Assembly: GCF_002160325.1 (NCBI RefSeq)
Contig: NZ_NFKJ01000009.1
Span: 49,550-113,549 of the forward strand
DNA length: 64,000 nt
From: Lachnoclostridium sp. An181
Lineage (GTDB): Bacteria > Bacillota > Clostridia > Lachnospirales > Lachnospiraceae
Direction: 5' to 3'
Each line of letters starts with the position of its first letter. Positions within the stretch are counted from its first letter, which is position 1. The notes beneath the pieces were generated by a model, which was given only the letters and a program-made list of their open reading frames with translations, had not been told where the DNA came from and made no database searches. Shown piece after piece: positions 19,926-29,116 of the stretch. The position numbers were made by a program, and so were the translations under genes.

Positions 19926-21077
19926 TTATATCACTTCAAAAAATCGTCCTGAAAAAATAAAAAATCCAAAAAATACAATCTGCATAGTCACAAACCAGGA
20001 CGCAGCCTGATACCATTTTTTCTTTTTATTCTTTTTATAAAACTTTGATTTCTTCTGATATATTTCTGTCAACGCTAAAATCACACCATGATACAGTCCG
20101 TATACAATATAGGAAGGAGTGAGCCCGTGCCATACCCCCATGATCCCCATATTGATGATAAAACCTACACTGGCTCTTTGCAGACGTGTATGAAACCATT
20201 TCTTTTTCACACATTTCATGATAAAACGTGTGAAAATAAAGTCCCTGAACCAGTGCGACAATGTGATATGCCATCTGTCCCAAAACTCTTTTAGATCTTT
20301 GCTCACAAATGGGGCTTTGAAATTATCCGGCAGTCTTACACCGAGGATATAGGCAGTGCCGGCTGCCATCAGAGAATACCCTGCAAAATCAAAAAACAGA
20401 TAAATTCCGTATGTGTACGCATATCCAAGGTTTAAGTACCATACATTTCCCGATCCCAGAAACGCCATCCACCGGTATACGGTTGCCGCAATGACAATTT
20501 TATACACCATCCCCAGGAGAATCTTAAAAACACCGTCCCCAAGGAGCGTCAAGTACTCTTTTCTCTCCAGCACCTTACTCCAGTCTTCATGGAATCTCCT
20601 GCTCCTGTCTATAGGCCCGGACGAAAACGACGGGAAAAACAGCAGAAACGCTGTAAATTCCACAAGCGGCACTTCCCGGATCACTCCATCGTAAATCTCT
20701 ATGATGACCTGGACGCTTCGAAATGTCAGATAAGAGATACCCAGGAATCCAAACCAGCTTACGCGGAACAATGGGGCAACTTTGCACAAGATCAATGGCA
20801 GCAGGCCTAGCAAAACGGCCAGATAATAAAGGATTTCCACTCTTCCGTACTTGCGGCGGATCGCCAGATAGCCTTTTACCACTATAACCGACAATACATA
20901 AAACAGGATCAGGTTTAGAAACTCCGCCGGATTTTTGTGCAGCACAAGCCCTATCACAAGAATAGATGCGCAAAGCTGATAATACCGCAGCGGTTTTTCC
21001 ATGATTCCCAGAATCACAGCCGGCAAAAGGATCATGATCAGACAGAGAAAAAATGGAAATCCGTCGTAAAAACTCAC
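19926..21077 (-). CDS. dltB: MBOAT family D-alanine transfer protein DltB
   Basis: A 383-residue polytopic membrane protein of the MBOAT family that takes D-alanine from DltC across the membrane. It shows the family's KAPFVSKDLKEFWDRWHITLSHWFRDFIF segment and the conserved histidine in NMGIMGVWHGLTPSYIVYGLYHG. The start is GTG, overlapping the dltA stop by 4 bases (GTGA), which indicates translational coupling. Confidence 0.95.
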   Translation of the reverse strand: MSFYDGFPFFLCLIMILLPAVILGIMEKPLRYYQLCASILVIGLVLHKNPAEFLNLILFYVLSVIVVKGYLAIRRKYGRVEILYYLAVLLGLLPLILCKVAPLFRVSWFGFLGISYLTFRSVQVIIEIYDGVIREVPLVEFTAFLLFFPSFSSGPIDRSRRFHEDWSKVLERKEYLTLLGDGVFKILLGMVYKIVIAATVYRWMAFLGSGNVWYLNLGYAYTYGIYLFFDFAGYSLMAAGTAYILGVRLPDNFKAPFVSKDLKEFWDRWHITLSHWFRDFIFTRFIMKCVKKKWFHTRLQRASVGFIINMGIMGVWHGLTPSYIVYGLYHGVILALTEIYQKKSKFYKKNKKKKWYQAASWFVTMQIVFFGFFIFSGRFFEVI

Positions 21078-22579
21078 CGTCCACTCCTTCCCAGCGCTTT
21101 TCTGTCCGCTTTCCCGTTCGCTGTCATCGGGATACTGTCAAGAAAAAGAAATTTTTTCGGAATCATGTATTCCGGAAGAAATTTTCCTAAACGCTCTTTA
21201 AGGTCTTTTGTATACGCTCTTTCATCCTCTGTTCTCTTTTTTGCGACCACATGGGCAGTCAGGCTTTTTACCTTTCCCTCCCTCTCATTTGCAGTTACCA
21301 CGGCATGTTTGATATCGTCCAGTTTTAAAATATTGTTTTCAATGTCCTCGATTTCCATCCTGTACCCGTGCAGTTTGATCTGGAGATCCATGCGGCCGCA
21401 GTAGAACAGCATGCCGTCCTCCATATATCCTTTATCACCGGTGTGATATCCTCGTATGCCGTCTTGGTTTGTCAAAAAGAAAACCTTTTCTGATAGCTCT
21501 TTTCTTCTGTAATATCCCAAGCTTACTGAATCGCCGATGATGACGATCTCTCCTCTTTCTCCATCCTTGCAAAGGTTTCCCTCTTTGTCTCGGATTTCAA
21601 TTCTCGTCCCCGGCTTTGCCTTTCCAACCGGCAATGGAGATACTGTCTGACAAAGTTCTTCTGTCACTTCAACCTCTGTGACTGCAACTGTTGACTCTGT
21701 CGGCCCGTATGTATTCATAATGACAGCCTTTGGAAACCTCTCCGAAAGTCTTTTTGCTGTGCGGTTTGTCAATGTTTCTCCACAGAATAGAAACACTTCA
21801 AGATCGGAAAGATTTTGCCCGTCAAAAGATGGTTCCGACAGACACACCTCTGCGAAAGACGGAGTGGACACCCATATGTGGACGCCGCTTTTTTCCAGCT
21901 CACTCTTTAACGCCCCATAATCTGCCTGCGTCCGTTTATCCAGGCAGTAAAGCGTACCGCCGCTTGCAAGACAGGTATACAAATCCATGACTGACAGATC
22001 AAAAGAAAACGGAGCCTGATTTAAAAATACTTTTCCGTCTTTATCTTCCCGTTTATTTCCAAGGGATACAGACCAGTCCAGAAAATGGGAAAGACCGTTT
22101 TCCGTAATCTGCACTCCTTTTGGCTCTCCCGTGCTGCCGGATGTAAAGATAATATAAAAGACATCTTCCCCGGATACGGGATTCAGTTCCCTTTTGTCTG
22201 CTTTTGGAATTTCTTTTTCCGGAAAAATCAGTTTCTTGTCTCCCACGTCCACCTGCAGCTCTTCTGATGCAAGCACTACGTTTGAGTCCAGCATATTTAA
22301 GATCGACCCGATTCTGGACTGTGGAACAGAAATATCTATCGGGCAGTAAGCCCTTCCTGACTTGACACAAGCTAAAAAGGCAACGAGCATTTCCGGCTTT
22401 TTGTGTCCATACACTGCGATCGGCTCTTTATTTTCACCGCAGACCTCGTCCAGATACCATGCAAGTCTGTCGGAATCGCGTTCCAGTTGCCCATATGTCA
22501 ACGTATGCCCGCCCGAAGAAACAGCAGTCATATCCGGTCTTGTGCGGGCATACTCCTTGATGCATTCTAAGATGTTCAT
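21074..22579 (-). CDS. dltA: D-alanine--poly(phosphoribitol) ligase DltA
   Basis: A 501-residue adenylation enzyme of the ANL superfamily that activates D-alanine with ATP and loads DltC. Motifs seen are IFTSGSTGEPKGV (P-loop), NTYGPTESTVAVTEVEV, YHTGDKGY and the C-terminal catalytic lysine in MTANGKADRK. The ATG at 22579 follows GAGGTGA at nine bases; a 24-codon longer frame has no better support. It is the first gene of the operon dltA-B-C-D-X and overlaps dltB. Confidence 0.95.
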   Translation of the reverse strand: MNILECIKEYARTRPDMTAVSSGGHTLTYGQLERDSDRLAWYLDEVCGENKEPIAVYGHKKPEMLVAFLACVKSGRAYCPIDISVPQSRIGSILNMLDSNVVLASEELQVDVGDKKLIFPEKEIPKADKRELNPVSGEDVFYIIFTSGSTGEPKGVQITENGLSHFLDWSVSLGNKREDKDGKVFLNQAPFSFDLSVMDLYTCLASGGTLYCLDKRTQADYGALKSELEKSGVHIWVSTPSFAEVCLSEPSFDGQNLSDLEVFLFCGETLTNRTAKRLSERFPKAVIMNTYGPTESTVAVTEVEVTEELCQTVSPLPVGKAKPGTRIEIRDKEGNLCKDGERGEIVIIGDSVSLGYYRRKELSEKVFFLTNQDGIRGYHTGDKGYMEDGMLFYCGRMDLQIKLHGYRMEIEDIENNILKLDDIKHAVVTANEREGKVKSLTAHVVAKKRTEDERAYTKDLKERLGKFLPEYMIPKKFLFLDSIPMTANGKADRKALGRSGR

Positions 22580-22725
22580 GTTTGTCTTCACCTCGTCTTT
22601 CGATTTGCCCACAGTATATCCAGATTCTTCCTGACAGACAAGCATCTTCATAGATTCTTAAAAATTCTTCAGAATGCCTTTCATTTTTCCAAAACAAAAC
22701 TTTCAGAAATTCCTTTTGAGGCCAA

Positions 22726-22776
22726 AATAAAGAAGGCCCCTCAAGCCATCTCATGACTTTGGGAGCCCTCCTTATT
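22726..22776 (-). terminator. Terminator after glmM
   Basis: A long imperfect stem (AATAAGGAGGGCTCCCAAAG paired with the opposite arm at 22726-22745) is followed on the minus strand by TTTATTTT-like sequence. It lies just downstream of glmM and upstream of dltA. Confidence 0.7.
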
Positions 22777-22796
22777 TTACGGCTGTGTCTTTCTTT

Positions 22797-24143
22797 TTAT
22801 TCTATCACCAGATTCTGCTCTTTCATTACGTCCACAACCCGATCCACATACTTGGCACACAGCTCATCTGTTGCCGCCTCAACCATAACCCTGATCAAAG
22901 GCTCTGTACCGCTCTCGCGCACAAGGATACGTCCTTCCTCTCCAAGCTCTTCTTCCACAGAATGGACTGCTGCCTGGACTTTCTCATTTTCTCTTGCCTG
23001 CTTTTTGTCCGCCACCTTGACATTTTTTAAAAGCTGAGGATAAATTTTTACTTCCTCTGTCAGTTTCGCAAGGCTCATCTTCTTTTCCAGTACAGTCTCC
23101 ATGATCATAAGGGATGTCAGGATTCCGTCCCCTGTTGTGGCGTGTTTTGCAAAGATAATATGGCCGGACTGCTCTCCTCCAAGGGAGTAGCCGTTTTGTA
23201 CCATGTTTTCATAGACATATTTGTCGCCTACTGCTGTCTTTTCATACTTGATCCCTGCCTTGTCGCATGCTTTGTAAAGTCCAAGGTTTGACATGACCGT
23301 TGTCACGATCGTATCATCGTTTAGTCTTCCCTGCTCTTTCAGATATTTTCCGCATACATAGAGGATCAGATCGCCGTCCACGACTTTTCCCTCTCCGTCA
23401 ACCGCAAGACATCTGTCCGCATCCCCGTCAAAGGCAAAGGCAATGTCCAGATTTTTTTCTTTCACAAGCTCCTGCAGGGACTCTATATGTGTGGATCCGC
23501 AGTTTGTGTTGATATTCAGCCCGTCCGGCTCATTGTGGATCACGTATGTCTTTGCGCCAAGTGCATCGTAAACGCTTTTTGCGATCGCAGACGCACTTCC
23601 ATTCGCGCAGTCCAGTCCGACCCGCATTGTCTTAAAAGAACGGGTTGCAAGAGAAATCAAATGGCCAATATACCGGTTTCTTCCGGCCGCATAATCAACA
23701 GTCCTTCCTATCTTCTCTCCTTTTGCGAGCGGCAGTTCGCCCATCTTGCCGTCCAGATACGCCTCAATTTTTTCTTCCACCTCGGTTTCCAGTTTCTGTC
23801 CCATACCGTTGATGACTTTGATCCCATTGTCATAAAATGGATTATGGCTTGCCGAGATCATGATCCCACAGTCAAAATCTTCACTTCTTGTGACAAAAGA
23901 GACGCTTGGCGTTGTAGTCACATGCAGAAGATAGGCATCAGCCCCTGATGCAGTGAGCCCTGCGGCAAGCGCATACTCAAACATATAGCTGCTGCGTCTT
24001 GTATCTTTCCCAAGGACAACCCTTGCTTTTTTTTCCTGTCCATAATACCAGCCAAGAAATCTTCCAACCTTGAAGGCATGTTCCACAGTAAGACCTTCAT
24101 TGGCCTCTCCCCGAAATCCATCTGTTCCAAAATATTTTCCCAT
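22797..24143 (-). CDS. glmM: Phosphoglucosamine mutase GlmM
   Basis: GlmM interconverts glucosamine-6-phosphate and glucosamine-1-phosphate for UDP-GlcNAc and peptidoglycan synthesis. The 448-residue protein has GTDGFRGEAN, the phosphoserine motif SASHNP with Ser99, the metal-binding FDGDADRC and the C-terminal phosphate-binding RESGTEPLIRVMVEA. The start has a GGAGGG-type site. It is monocistronic, divergent from the response regulator. Confidence 0.96.
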   Translation of the reverse strand: MGKYFGTDGFRGEANEGLTVEHAFKVGRFLGWYYGQEKKARVVLGKDTRRSSYMFEYALAAGLTASGADAYLLHVTTTPSVSFVTRSEDFDCGIMISASHNPFYDNGIKVINGMGQKLETEVEEKIEAYLDGKMGELPLAKGEKIGRTVDYAAGRNRYIGHLISLATRSFKTMRVGLDCANGSASAIAKSVYDALGAKTYVIHNEPDGLNINTNCGSTHIESLQELVKEKNLDIAFAFDGDADRCLAVDGEGKVVDGDLILYVCGKYLKEQGRLNDDTIVTTVMSNLGLYKACDKAGIKYEKTAVGDKYVYENMVQNGYSLGGEQSGHIIFAKHATTGDGILTSLMIMETVLEKKMSLAKLTEEVKIYPQLLKNVKVADKKQARENEKVQAAVHSVEEELGEEGRILVRESGTEPLIRVMVEAATDELCAKYVDRVVDVMKEQNLVIE

Positions 24144-24365
24144 TGCCTTACCCTCCTAAGATATTTTTATTTAGACAATTGTTCTTTTTTTTTGCACTTT
24201 ACATCACAACATTATATAGACTTGGACTGAAAAATACAATACTTTTTTTGCTGTTCACAAAATCTTGTGTTTTTTTGTCCCATTTTTCGTTTGCAGTTGA
24301 CTGCTTGCACGGGATATACTATGCTGAAAATCAGATTAAAAATACCATGTTACCGGAGGATTTTT

Positions 24366-25031
24366 ATGAAGACAATTATGGTCATCGACGATGATGTGTA
24401 TATCGGAAATATGTTGGAGGAAACATTGGAAAACGAAGGATATCATATTGTGCGCGCCTACTCAGGGACAGAAGCTCTGCTGCTTCTGAACGCGCAAAAA
24501 CCGGATCTGATCCTTCTGGATCTGATGCTGCCTGGGCTTAGCGGGGAGGAACTTTTGCCCAAACTTTCCGGCATTCCTGTCATTGTCGTCAGCGCAAAGA
24601 GTACTGTGGACGACAAAGTACAGCTCCTGCTGCACGGTGCAGCTGACTACATCACCAAGCCTTTTGATACAAGGGAGCTTTTGGCAAGGATCCTCGTGCA
24701 GTTTCGGGACAGTTCCAAAAAGACAGATGCCTCTCTGACCTTTTCGGATATTGTCTTGGACACCCGGACGCCTTTGGTGAGTGTCCTTGGAAAGCCGGTT
24801 CACCTTACCAAGACCGAGTACGCGATCTTAAAACTGCTTCTTCAAAATCAGGGCCAGATCATCACAAAATCCACGATCCTGGAGCGCATCAGCGAAGATA
24901 CCCCGGACTGTGTGGAGAGCTCCCTGAAAGTCCATATCAGCAATCTTCGCAAAAAGCTGCGGGCAGTGTCGGACAAAGACTATATTGAGGCAATTTGGGG
25001 CATTGGCTTTAAACTCCGGGACGAAGAATAA
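24366..25031 (+). CDS. OmpR/PhoB-type response regulator
   Basis: A 221-residue two-domain regulator. The receiver domain starts KTIMVIDDDVYIG and has the phospho-accepting Asp in PDLILLDLMLPG and the Lys in YITKPFD. The C-terminal winged helix shows the TKTEYAILKLLLQNQGQIITKSTILERI and VHISNLRKKL segments. The ATG at 24366 follows GGAGG at five bases; an upstream frame is not supported. It forms a unit with an ABC exporter and a histidine kinase downstream, and direct repeats that look like its binding sites lie just after its stop. Confidence 0.93.
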   Translation: MKTIMVIDDDVYIGNMLEETLENEGYHIVRAYSGTEALLLLNAQKPDLILLDLMLPGLSGEELLPKLSGIPVIVVSAKSTVDDKVQLLLHGAADYITKPFDTRELLARILVQFRDSSKKTDASLTFSDIVLDTRTPLVSVLGKPVHLTKTEYAILKLLLQNQGQIITKSTILERISEDTPDCVESSLKVHISNLRKKLRAVSDKDYIEAIWGIGFKLRDEE

Positions 25032-25034
25032 ATC

Positions 25035-25075
25035 TTTACGGTTTCTTTACGGTCTTCTTTACCGCTTTCTTAACC
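25035..25075 (+). promoter_or_regulatory. Direct repeats, probable response-regulator binding site
   Basis: TTTACGG (25035), TTTACGG (25046), TTTACCG (25058) and a weaker TTAACC (25070) repeat at 11-12 base steps, about one helical turn. OmpR/PhoB proteins bind such tandem half-sites. The array lies upstream of the ABC transporter ATPase gene. Confidence 0.6.
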
Positions 25076-25121
25076 TTTGTCTTGTAGACTATGGGCATCA
25101 ACAATTGAAAGGAGACTTTTT

Positions 25122-26036
25122 ATGGAATATGTACTGACTACCAAAGATTTATGTAAATCTTACAAACATTTTAAAGCACTCAACCAGGTTTCCATGCACA
25201 TCCCAAAAGGATCCATCTATGGATTTGTCGGCAAAAACGGAGCGGGAAAGACCACGCTGATCCGGCTGATATGCGGCCTGCAGTCCCCAACTTTTGGCGA
25301 ATACTGTCTGTACGGAAAAAAATTTACGGACAAAGATATTTTAAAATCCAGAAGACGTATGGGCGCTGTGGTGGAGACACCGTCCATCTACATGAATATG
25401 ACTGCCAGGGACAATCTCATTGCCCAGTACCGCGTCCTTGGACTTCCTTCCCTTGCGGGACTGGAGGATCTGCTCGTGCTTGTTGGTCTTGAAAACACCG
25501 GAAAAAAGAAAGCGAAAAACTTTTCCCTTGGCATGCGCCAAAGGCTTGGCATCGCCATTGCCCTTGTGGGAAATCCGGATTTTCTTGTCCTTGACGAACC
25601 GGTAAACGGGCTGGACCCGCAGGGCATCATTGAGATGCGCGAACTGATCCTAAAGCTCAACCGGGAGAAACAGATCACCGTTCTTATCTCCAGCCATATT
25701 CTGGACGAATTATCAAGACTTGCTACATGCTACGGATTTATAGACAGCGGCAGACTCGTAAAAGAGATCAGCGCAGAAGATCTGGAGGCTGCGTGCAGGA
25801 AATGTCTTTGCATGGAAGTCACGGACACGAAAGCTTTTGTGCGCGTTCTTGATAAATGGGATCTTCCGTACAAGATTTTGTCATCCAGTAAGGCAGAGAT
25901 TTATGAGAAACCAAACATTTCCAAGCTGACACTGGCCCTTTCGGAGGAAGGGTGCGACGTGCTCTCCATCCAGGAAAAAGATGAGACTTTGGAGAGCTAT
26001 TTTATGAATCTGATCGGAGGTGGAAATCATGAGTAG
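25122..26036 (+). CDS. ABC transporter ATP-binding protein
   Basis: A 304-residue ATPase with Walker A GKNGAGKT, the signature FSLGMRQRLGIA and Walker B FLVLDEPVNGLDP, followed by the C-terminal extension common in antibiotic/bacteriocin-type exporters. The ATG at 25122 follows AAAGGAG. It overlaps the permease gene by 8 bases. Together with the flanking regulator and kinase it looks like a peptide-antibiotic sensing and resistance module, an inference from layout. Confidence 0.93.
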   Translation: MEYVLTTKDLCKSYKHFKALNQVSMHIPKGSIYGFVGKNGAGKTTLIRLICGLQSPTFGEYCLYGKKFTDKDILKSRRRMGAVVETPSIYMNMTARDNLIAQYRVLGLPSLAGLEDLLVLVGLENTGKKKAKNFSLGMRQRLGIAIALVGNPDFLVLDEPVNGLDPQGIIEMRELILKLNREKQITVLISSHILDELSRLATCYGFIDSGRLVKEISAEDLEAACRKCLCMEVTDTKAFVRVLDKWDLPYKILSSSKAEIYEKPNISKLTLALSEEGCDVLSIQEKDETLESYFMNLIGGGNHE

Positions 26037-26853
26037 ACTTATACACGCGGAGTTTTGGAGACTGAGAAAAAACGTCCTCTATTTTATCTGCCTTCTCTTC
26101 ATGCTTGGCTACACCCTCCTTGGATACCTCTCCCAATACAGGAACCTGAAAGAATACGGCTATCACTATTCTGTGGACACCTTCTTTTTCGGATGTCTTG
26201 TTCCGATTGGTTTTGTATTTGCGGTTTTTGTAAGCCTTTTTGTCGGTACACAGTACGCGGACGGCGCGATCCGCAACCGTCTGATCGTGGGAGCAAAAAG
26301 AAGAGATATTTATATGTCATCCTTCATTGTGACCGGGGCAGCTGCAGTCTTTATCACGATCGCAACATATGTGTTTGGCCTTACCGTTGGCATTTTGCTT
26401 TTGGGAAAACCGGAAATTCCTTGGAGTCATATGTTTCTTTTCATGGCAGCAGGGATCGTGATGAGCGCAGCATTTGTATCAATCTTCCACATGTTCGCCA
26501 TGCTGACTTCCAGCAAGACCAATTCTGCTGTCTTTTGCATCCTGCTCTCTTTTGTCATGTTCTTTGTGGCAGTTGGGATTTACCAGGCTTTGGTACAGCC
26601 ACAGACCATTCAGCAGATGGTGATGAAGGATGGCGTTTCCGTGATCGAGACGGTAAAAAATCCTGGTTACCTGACCGGTTTCAAGCGGACCCTCTACCAG
26701 GCTTTTCTGGATATTCTGCCTCCTGGCCAGGCCATGCAGCTTGGAGAGTGTTCCTTGTCTCATGCCGCAAGAATGATGGGGTACTCTGCTCTTATTACGA
26801 TCATCACAACGTTTGTCGGAAACTTTATCTTTTGCAGAAAAGACATCAAATAA
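26029..26853 (+). CDS. ABC transporter permease (ABC-2 type)
   Basis: A 274-residue membrane protein with six predicted helices, similar in size and layout to lantibiotic-immunity or NatB-like permeases: first helix at about 16-36 and the RNRLIVGAKRRDIYMSSF segment between helices two and three. The ATG at 26029 has GGAGG at eight bases. It would pair with the ATPase encoded just upstream; one permease gene suggests a homodimer. Confidence 0.87.
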   Translation: MSRLIHAEFWRLRKNVLYFICLLFMLGYTLLGYLSQYRNLKEYGYHYSVDTFFFGCLVPIGFVFAVFVSLFVGTQYADGAIRNRLIVGAKRRDIYMSSFIVTGAAAVFITIATYVFGLTVGILLLGKPEIPWSHMFLFMAAGIVMSAAFVSIFHMFAMLTSSKTNSAVFCILLSFVMFFVAVGIYQALVQPQTIQQMVMKDGVSVIETVKNPGYLTGFKRTLYQAFLDILPPGQAMQLGECSLSHAARMMGYSALITIITTFVGNFIFCRKDIK

Positions 26854-26880
26854 CGAACTTAAAAATAAAGGAGTGTTCCT

Positions 26881-27783
26881 ATGGAAATCTGGCTGTTTCT
26901 GTTTCCAGCAGTCTGTATTTTGGTGATAACAGCGCTGCTCATAAAACTATATCTGATGAGGAGATCTTTGGATGAACTGTGTCAAAATCTGCCGGAAAAG
27001 ATCAAGACGGACACAAATACGCTTCTTGACATTTCCAGCCGTGATCCTCATCTTCTTGCGCTGGCAGACAGCCTTAATGAACAGCTTAAAACGCTCCAGA
27101 AAGAACGTCTCCGTTTTCTTTCCGGGAACCAGCAGATGCAGGAGCGGATCGCGGATATTTCCCATGATCTTCGAACACCGCTTACCGCGATCATCGGGTA
27201 TCTGGATCTTCTGGAAAAGGAAGAACACACAAAGACATCGGACCGGTATCTTTCTATTATACGGAACCGGACCGATGTCTTAAAAGAGCTGACCGAGGAG
27301 CTGTTCTGTTACTCCATACTGACCTCCCCGTCAAAGGAGATGTCCGTGGAACGTGTTTCTTTAAACCATGTTTTAGAGGAAAGCATTGCTGCTTTTTACC
27401 TTTCGCTCAAACAGGCGGGCATATCCCCTTTGATTTCCATACCGGACACTCCCATTTACCGCAGCCTGAACAAAAATGGACTGTTCCGCATCTTTGGAAA
27501 CCTCCTCACAAATGCTGTCAAATACAGTGACGGGGATTTGTCCATCCATCTTCTGCCGTCCGGAGAAATCCTGTTTTCCAACCATACAACCGCGCTTGAC
27601 AGTGTGCAGCTAGAGCAGCTTTTCCACCGTTTCTACACAGTGGAAACTGCAAAAAATTCAACTGGTCTTGGCCTTTCCATCGCAAAGGAGCTGACCCTTC
27701 ACATGGGCGGAAAACTGCAGTTTGACTACCAGGATTCCCTGTTGACGATCCGCATATATTTTCCGGAAACCAAGCAGATTTAA
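26881..27783 (+). CDS. Sensor histidine kinase
   Basis: A 300-residue kinase with one clear N-terminal membrane helix (about 3-23) and almost no extracellular sensor, then the phospho-acceptor ISHDLRTPLTAIIGY, the N-box IFGNLLTNAVKYS and G-box STGLGLSIAKELTLHMGG. Such short-sensor kinases often work with an ABC transporter as the true detector. It follows the permease by 27 bases with AAAGGAG upstream and ends the unit at a terminator. Confidence 0.92.
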   Translation: MEIWLFLFPAVCILVITALLIKLYLMRRSLDELCQNLPEKIKTDTNTLLDISSRDPHLLALADSLNEQLKTLQKERLRFLSGNQQMQERIADISHDLRTPLTAIIGYLDLLEKEEHTKTSDRYLSIIRNRTDVLKELTEELFCYSILTSPSKEMSVERVSLNHVLEESIAAFYLSLKQAGISPLISIPDTPIYRSLNKNGLFRIFGNLLTNAVKYSDGDLSIHLLPSGEILFSNHTTALDSVQLEQLFHRFYTVETAKNSTGLGLSIAKELTLHMGGKLQFDYQDSLLTIRIYFPETKQI

Positions 27784-27845
27784 AATTACATTTTCTTTGA
27801 TTTTGTGTTGGTTTTTTCATAGCTTGCTATTTATATAACCCTAAA

Positions 27846-27884
27846 AAAGCAGACGGAACCTTTTTATAGGTTTTCGTCTGCTTT
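27846..27884. terminator. Bidirectional Rho-independent terminator
   Basis: The stem AAAGCAGACGGAACC pairs with GGTTTTCGTCTGCTTT around an 8-base loop, with A-rich and T-rich flanks. It serves both the kinase gene and the convergent AICAR formyltransferase gene. Confidence 0.85.
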
Positions 27885-27909
27885 CATTTCTATTGTCTAT
27901 ATAAGTTTT

Positions 27910-29088
27910 TTAGTGGTGGAACAAGCGGATTCCTGTAAATGCCATTGCCATGTGGTGTTTGTTGCATGTTTCAATGACATTGTCATCGCGCACAGAACCA
28001 CCTGGCTGTGCAATGTATTTTACCCCGCTTTTGTGTGCGCGTTCAATGTTGTCCCCAAATGGGAAGAACGCATCAGAGCCAAGCGCTACATCTGTCATTT
28101 TGTCCAGCCATGCACGTTTTTCTTCTCTTGTAAACACTTCCGGTTTTACCTTAAAGATTTTTTCCCACTCGCCGTCTGCCAGAACATCCATGTAATCCTC
28201 GCCGATGTACAGATCAATGGCATTATCTCTGTCTGCACGTCCGATCTTGTCGATGAACTGAAGTCCAAGTACCTTCGGGCTCTGGCGCAGGAACCAGTTG
28301 TCTGCTTTCTGTCCTGCCAGTCTTGTACAGTGGATACGTGACTGTTGTCCTGCACCGATTCCGATTGCCTGTCCGTCTTTGACATAGCATACGGAGTTCG
28401 ACTGTGTGTATTTCAATGTGATCAGGGAGATCATCAAATCTCTCTTTGCAGCGTCCGGGATGTCCTTGTTTTCTGTCACCACATTGGAAAGCAGCTCTTC
28501 ATTGATTGCAAGCTCATTTCTTCCCTGTTCAAAAGTAATACCGAATACTTCTTTGTGTTCTACAGGCGCAGGTTTGTAGTTTGGATCGATCTCAATGATG
28601 TTATAGTTTCCTTTTTTCTTCTGTTTTAAGATCTCCAAAGCCTCAGGCTCGTATCCCGGGGCAATGACTCCGTCGGAAACCTCACGTTTGATCAGTTTTG
28701 CTGTGGACACATCGCACACATCAGACAGAGAAATAAAATCTCCGAAAGAAGACATTCTGTCCGCACCTCTTGCCCTTGCGTACGCACATGCCAGCGGAGA
28801 GAGTTCTCCAAGATCATCCACCCAGTAAATTTTCGCCAAAGTCTCATCAAGCGGAAGACCTACGGCTGCTCCTGCAGGGGAGACGTGTTTAAAAGATGTT
28901 GCAGCAGGAAGTCCTGTCGCCTCTTTTAACTCTTTTACAAGCTGCCAGCCATTGAATGCGTCCAGGAAATTGATATATCCCGGCTTTCCGCACAGAACTT
29001 TGATCGGCAGTTCTCTTCCGTCCGTCATGCAGATTTTGGATGGTTTCTGGTTCGGGTTACATCCGTATTTTAATTCCAGTTCTTTCAT
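27910..29088 (-). CDS. AICAR formyltransferase (stand-alone PurH C-terminal type)
   Basis: This 392-residue enzyme formylates AICAR to FAICAR with 10-formyl-THF, the ninth purine step. It corresponds to the AICARFT half of PurH without the IMP cyclohydrolase half: it has LKYGCNPNQKPSKI, TSFKHVSPAGAAVG (catalytic Lys-His), KYTQSNSVCYVKDGQAIGIGAGQQSR and SDAFFPFGDNIERAHKSGVKYIAQPGGSVRDD. The missing half is supplied by the PurO-type gene 28 bases upstream. The pair forms an operon. Confidence 0.92.
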   Translation of the reverse strand: MKELELKYGCNPNQKPSKICMTDGRELPIKVLCGKPGYINFLDAFNGWQLVKELKEATGLPAATSFKHVSPAGAAVGLPLDETLAKIYWVDDLGELSPLACAYARARGADRMSSFGDFISLSDVCDVSTAKLIKREVSDGVIAPGYEPEALEILKQKKKGNYNIIEIDPNYKPAPVEHKEVFGITFEQGRNELAINEELLSNVVTENKDIPDAAKRDLMISLITLKYTQSNSVCYVKDGQAIGIGAGQQSRIHCTRLAGQKADNWFLRQSPKVLGLQFIDKIGRADRDNAIDLYIGEDYMDVLADGEWEKIFKVKPEVFTREEKRAWLDKMTDVALGSDAFFPFGDNIERAHKSGVKYIAQPGGSVRDDNVIETCNKHHMAMAFTGIRLFHH

Positions 29089-29116
29089 CTTTCCTTCTCC
29101 TTTGCTCCTTGGGTGA

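Noticed and set aside
26055..26975. 306-codon frame overlapping the ABC permease on the same strand
   Set aside because: It is a frame-shifted reading of a well-supported membrane protein and of the kinase start.
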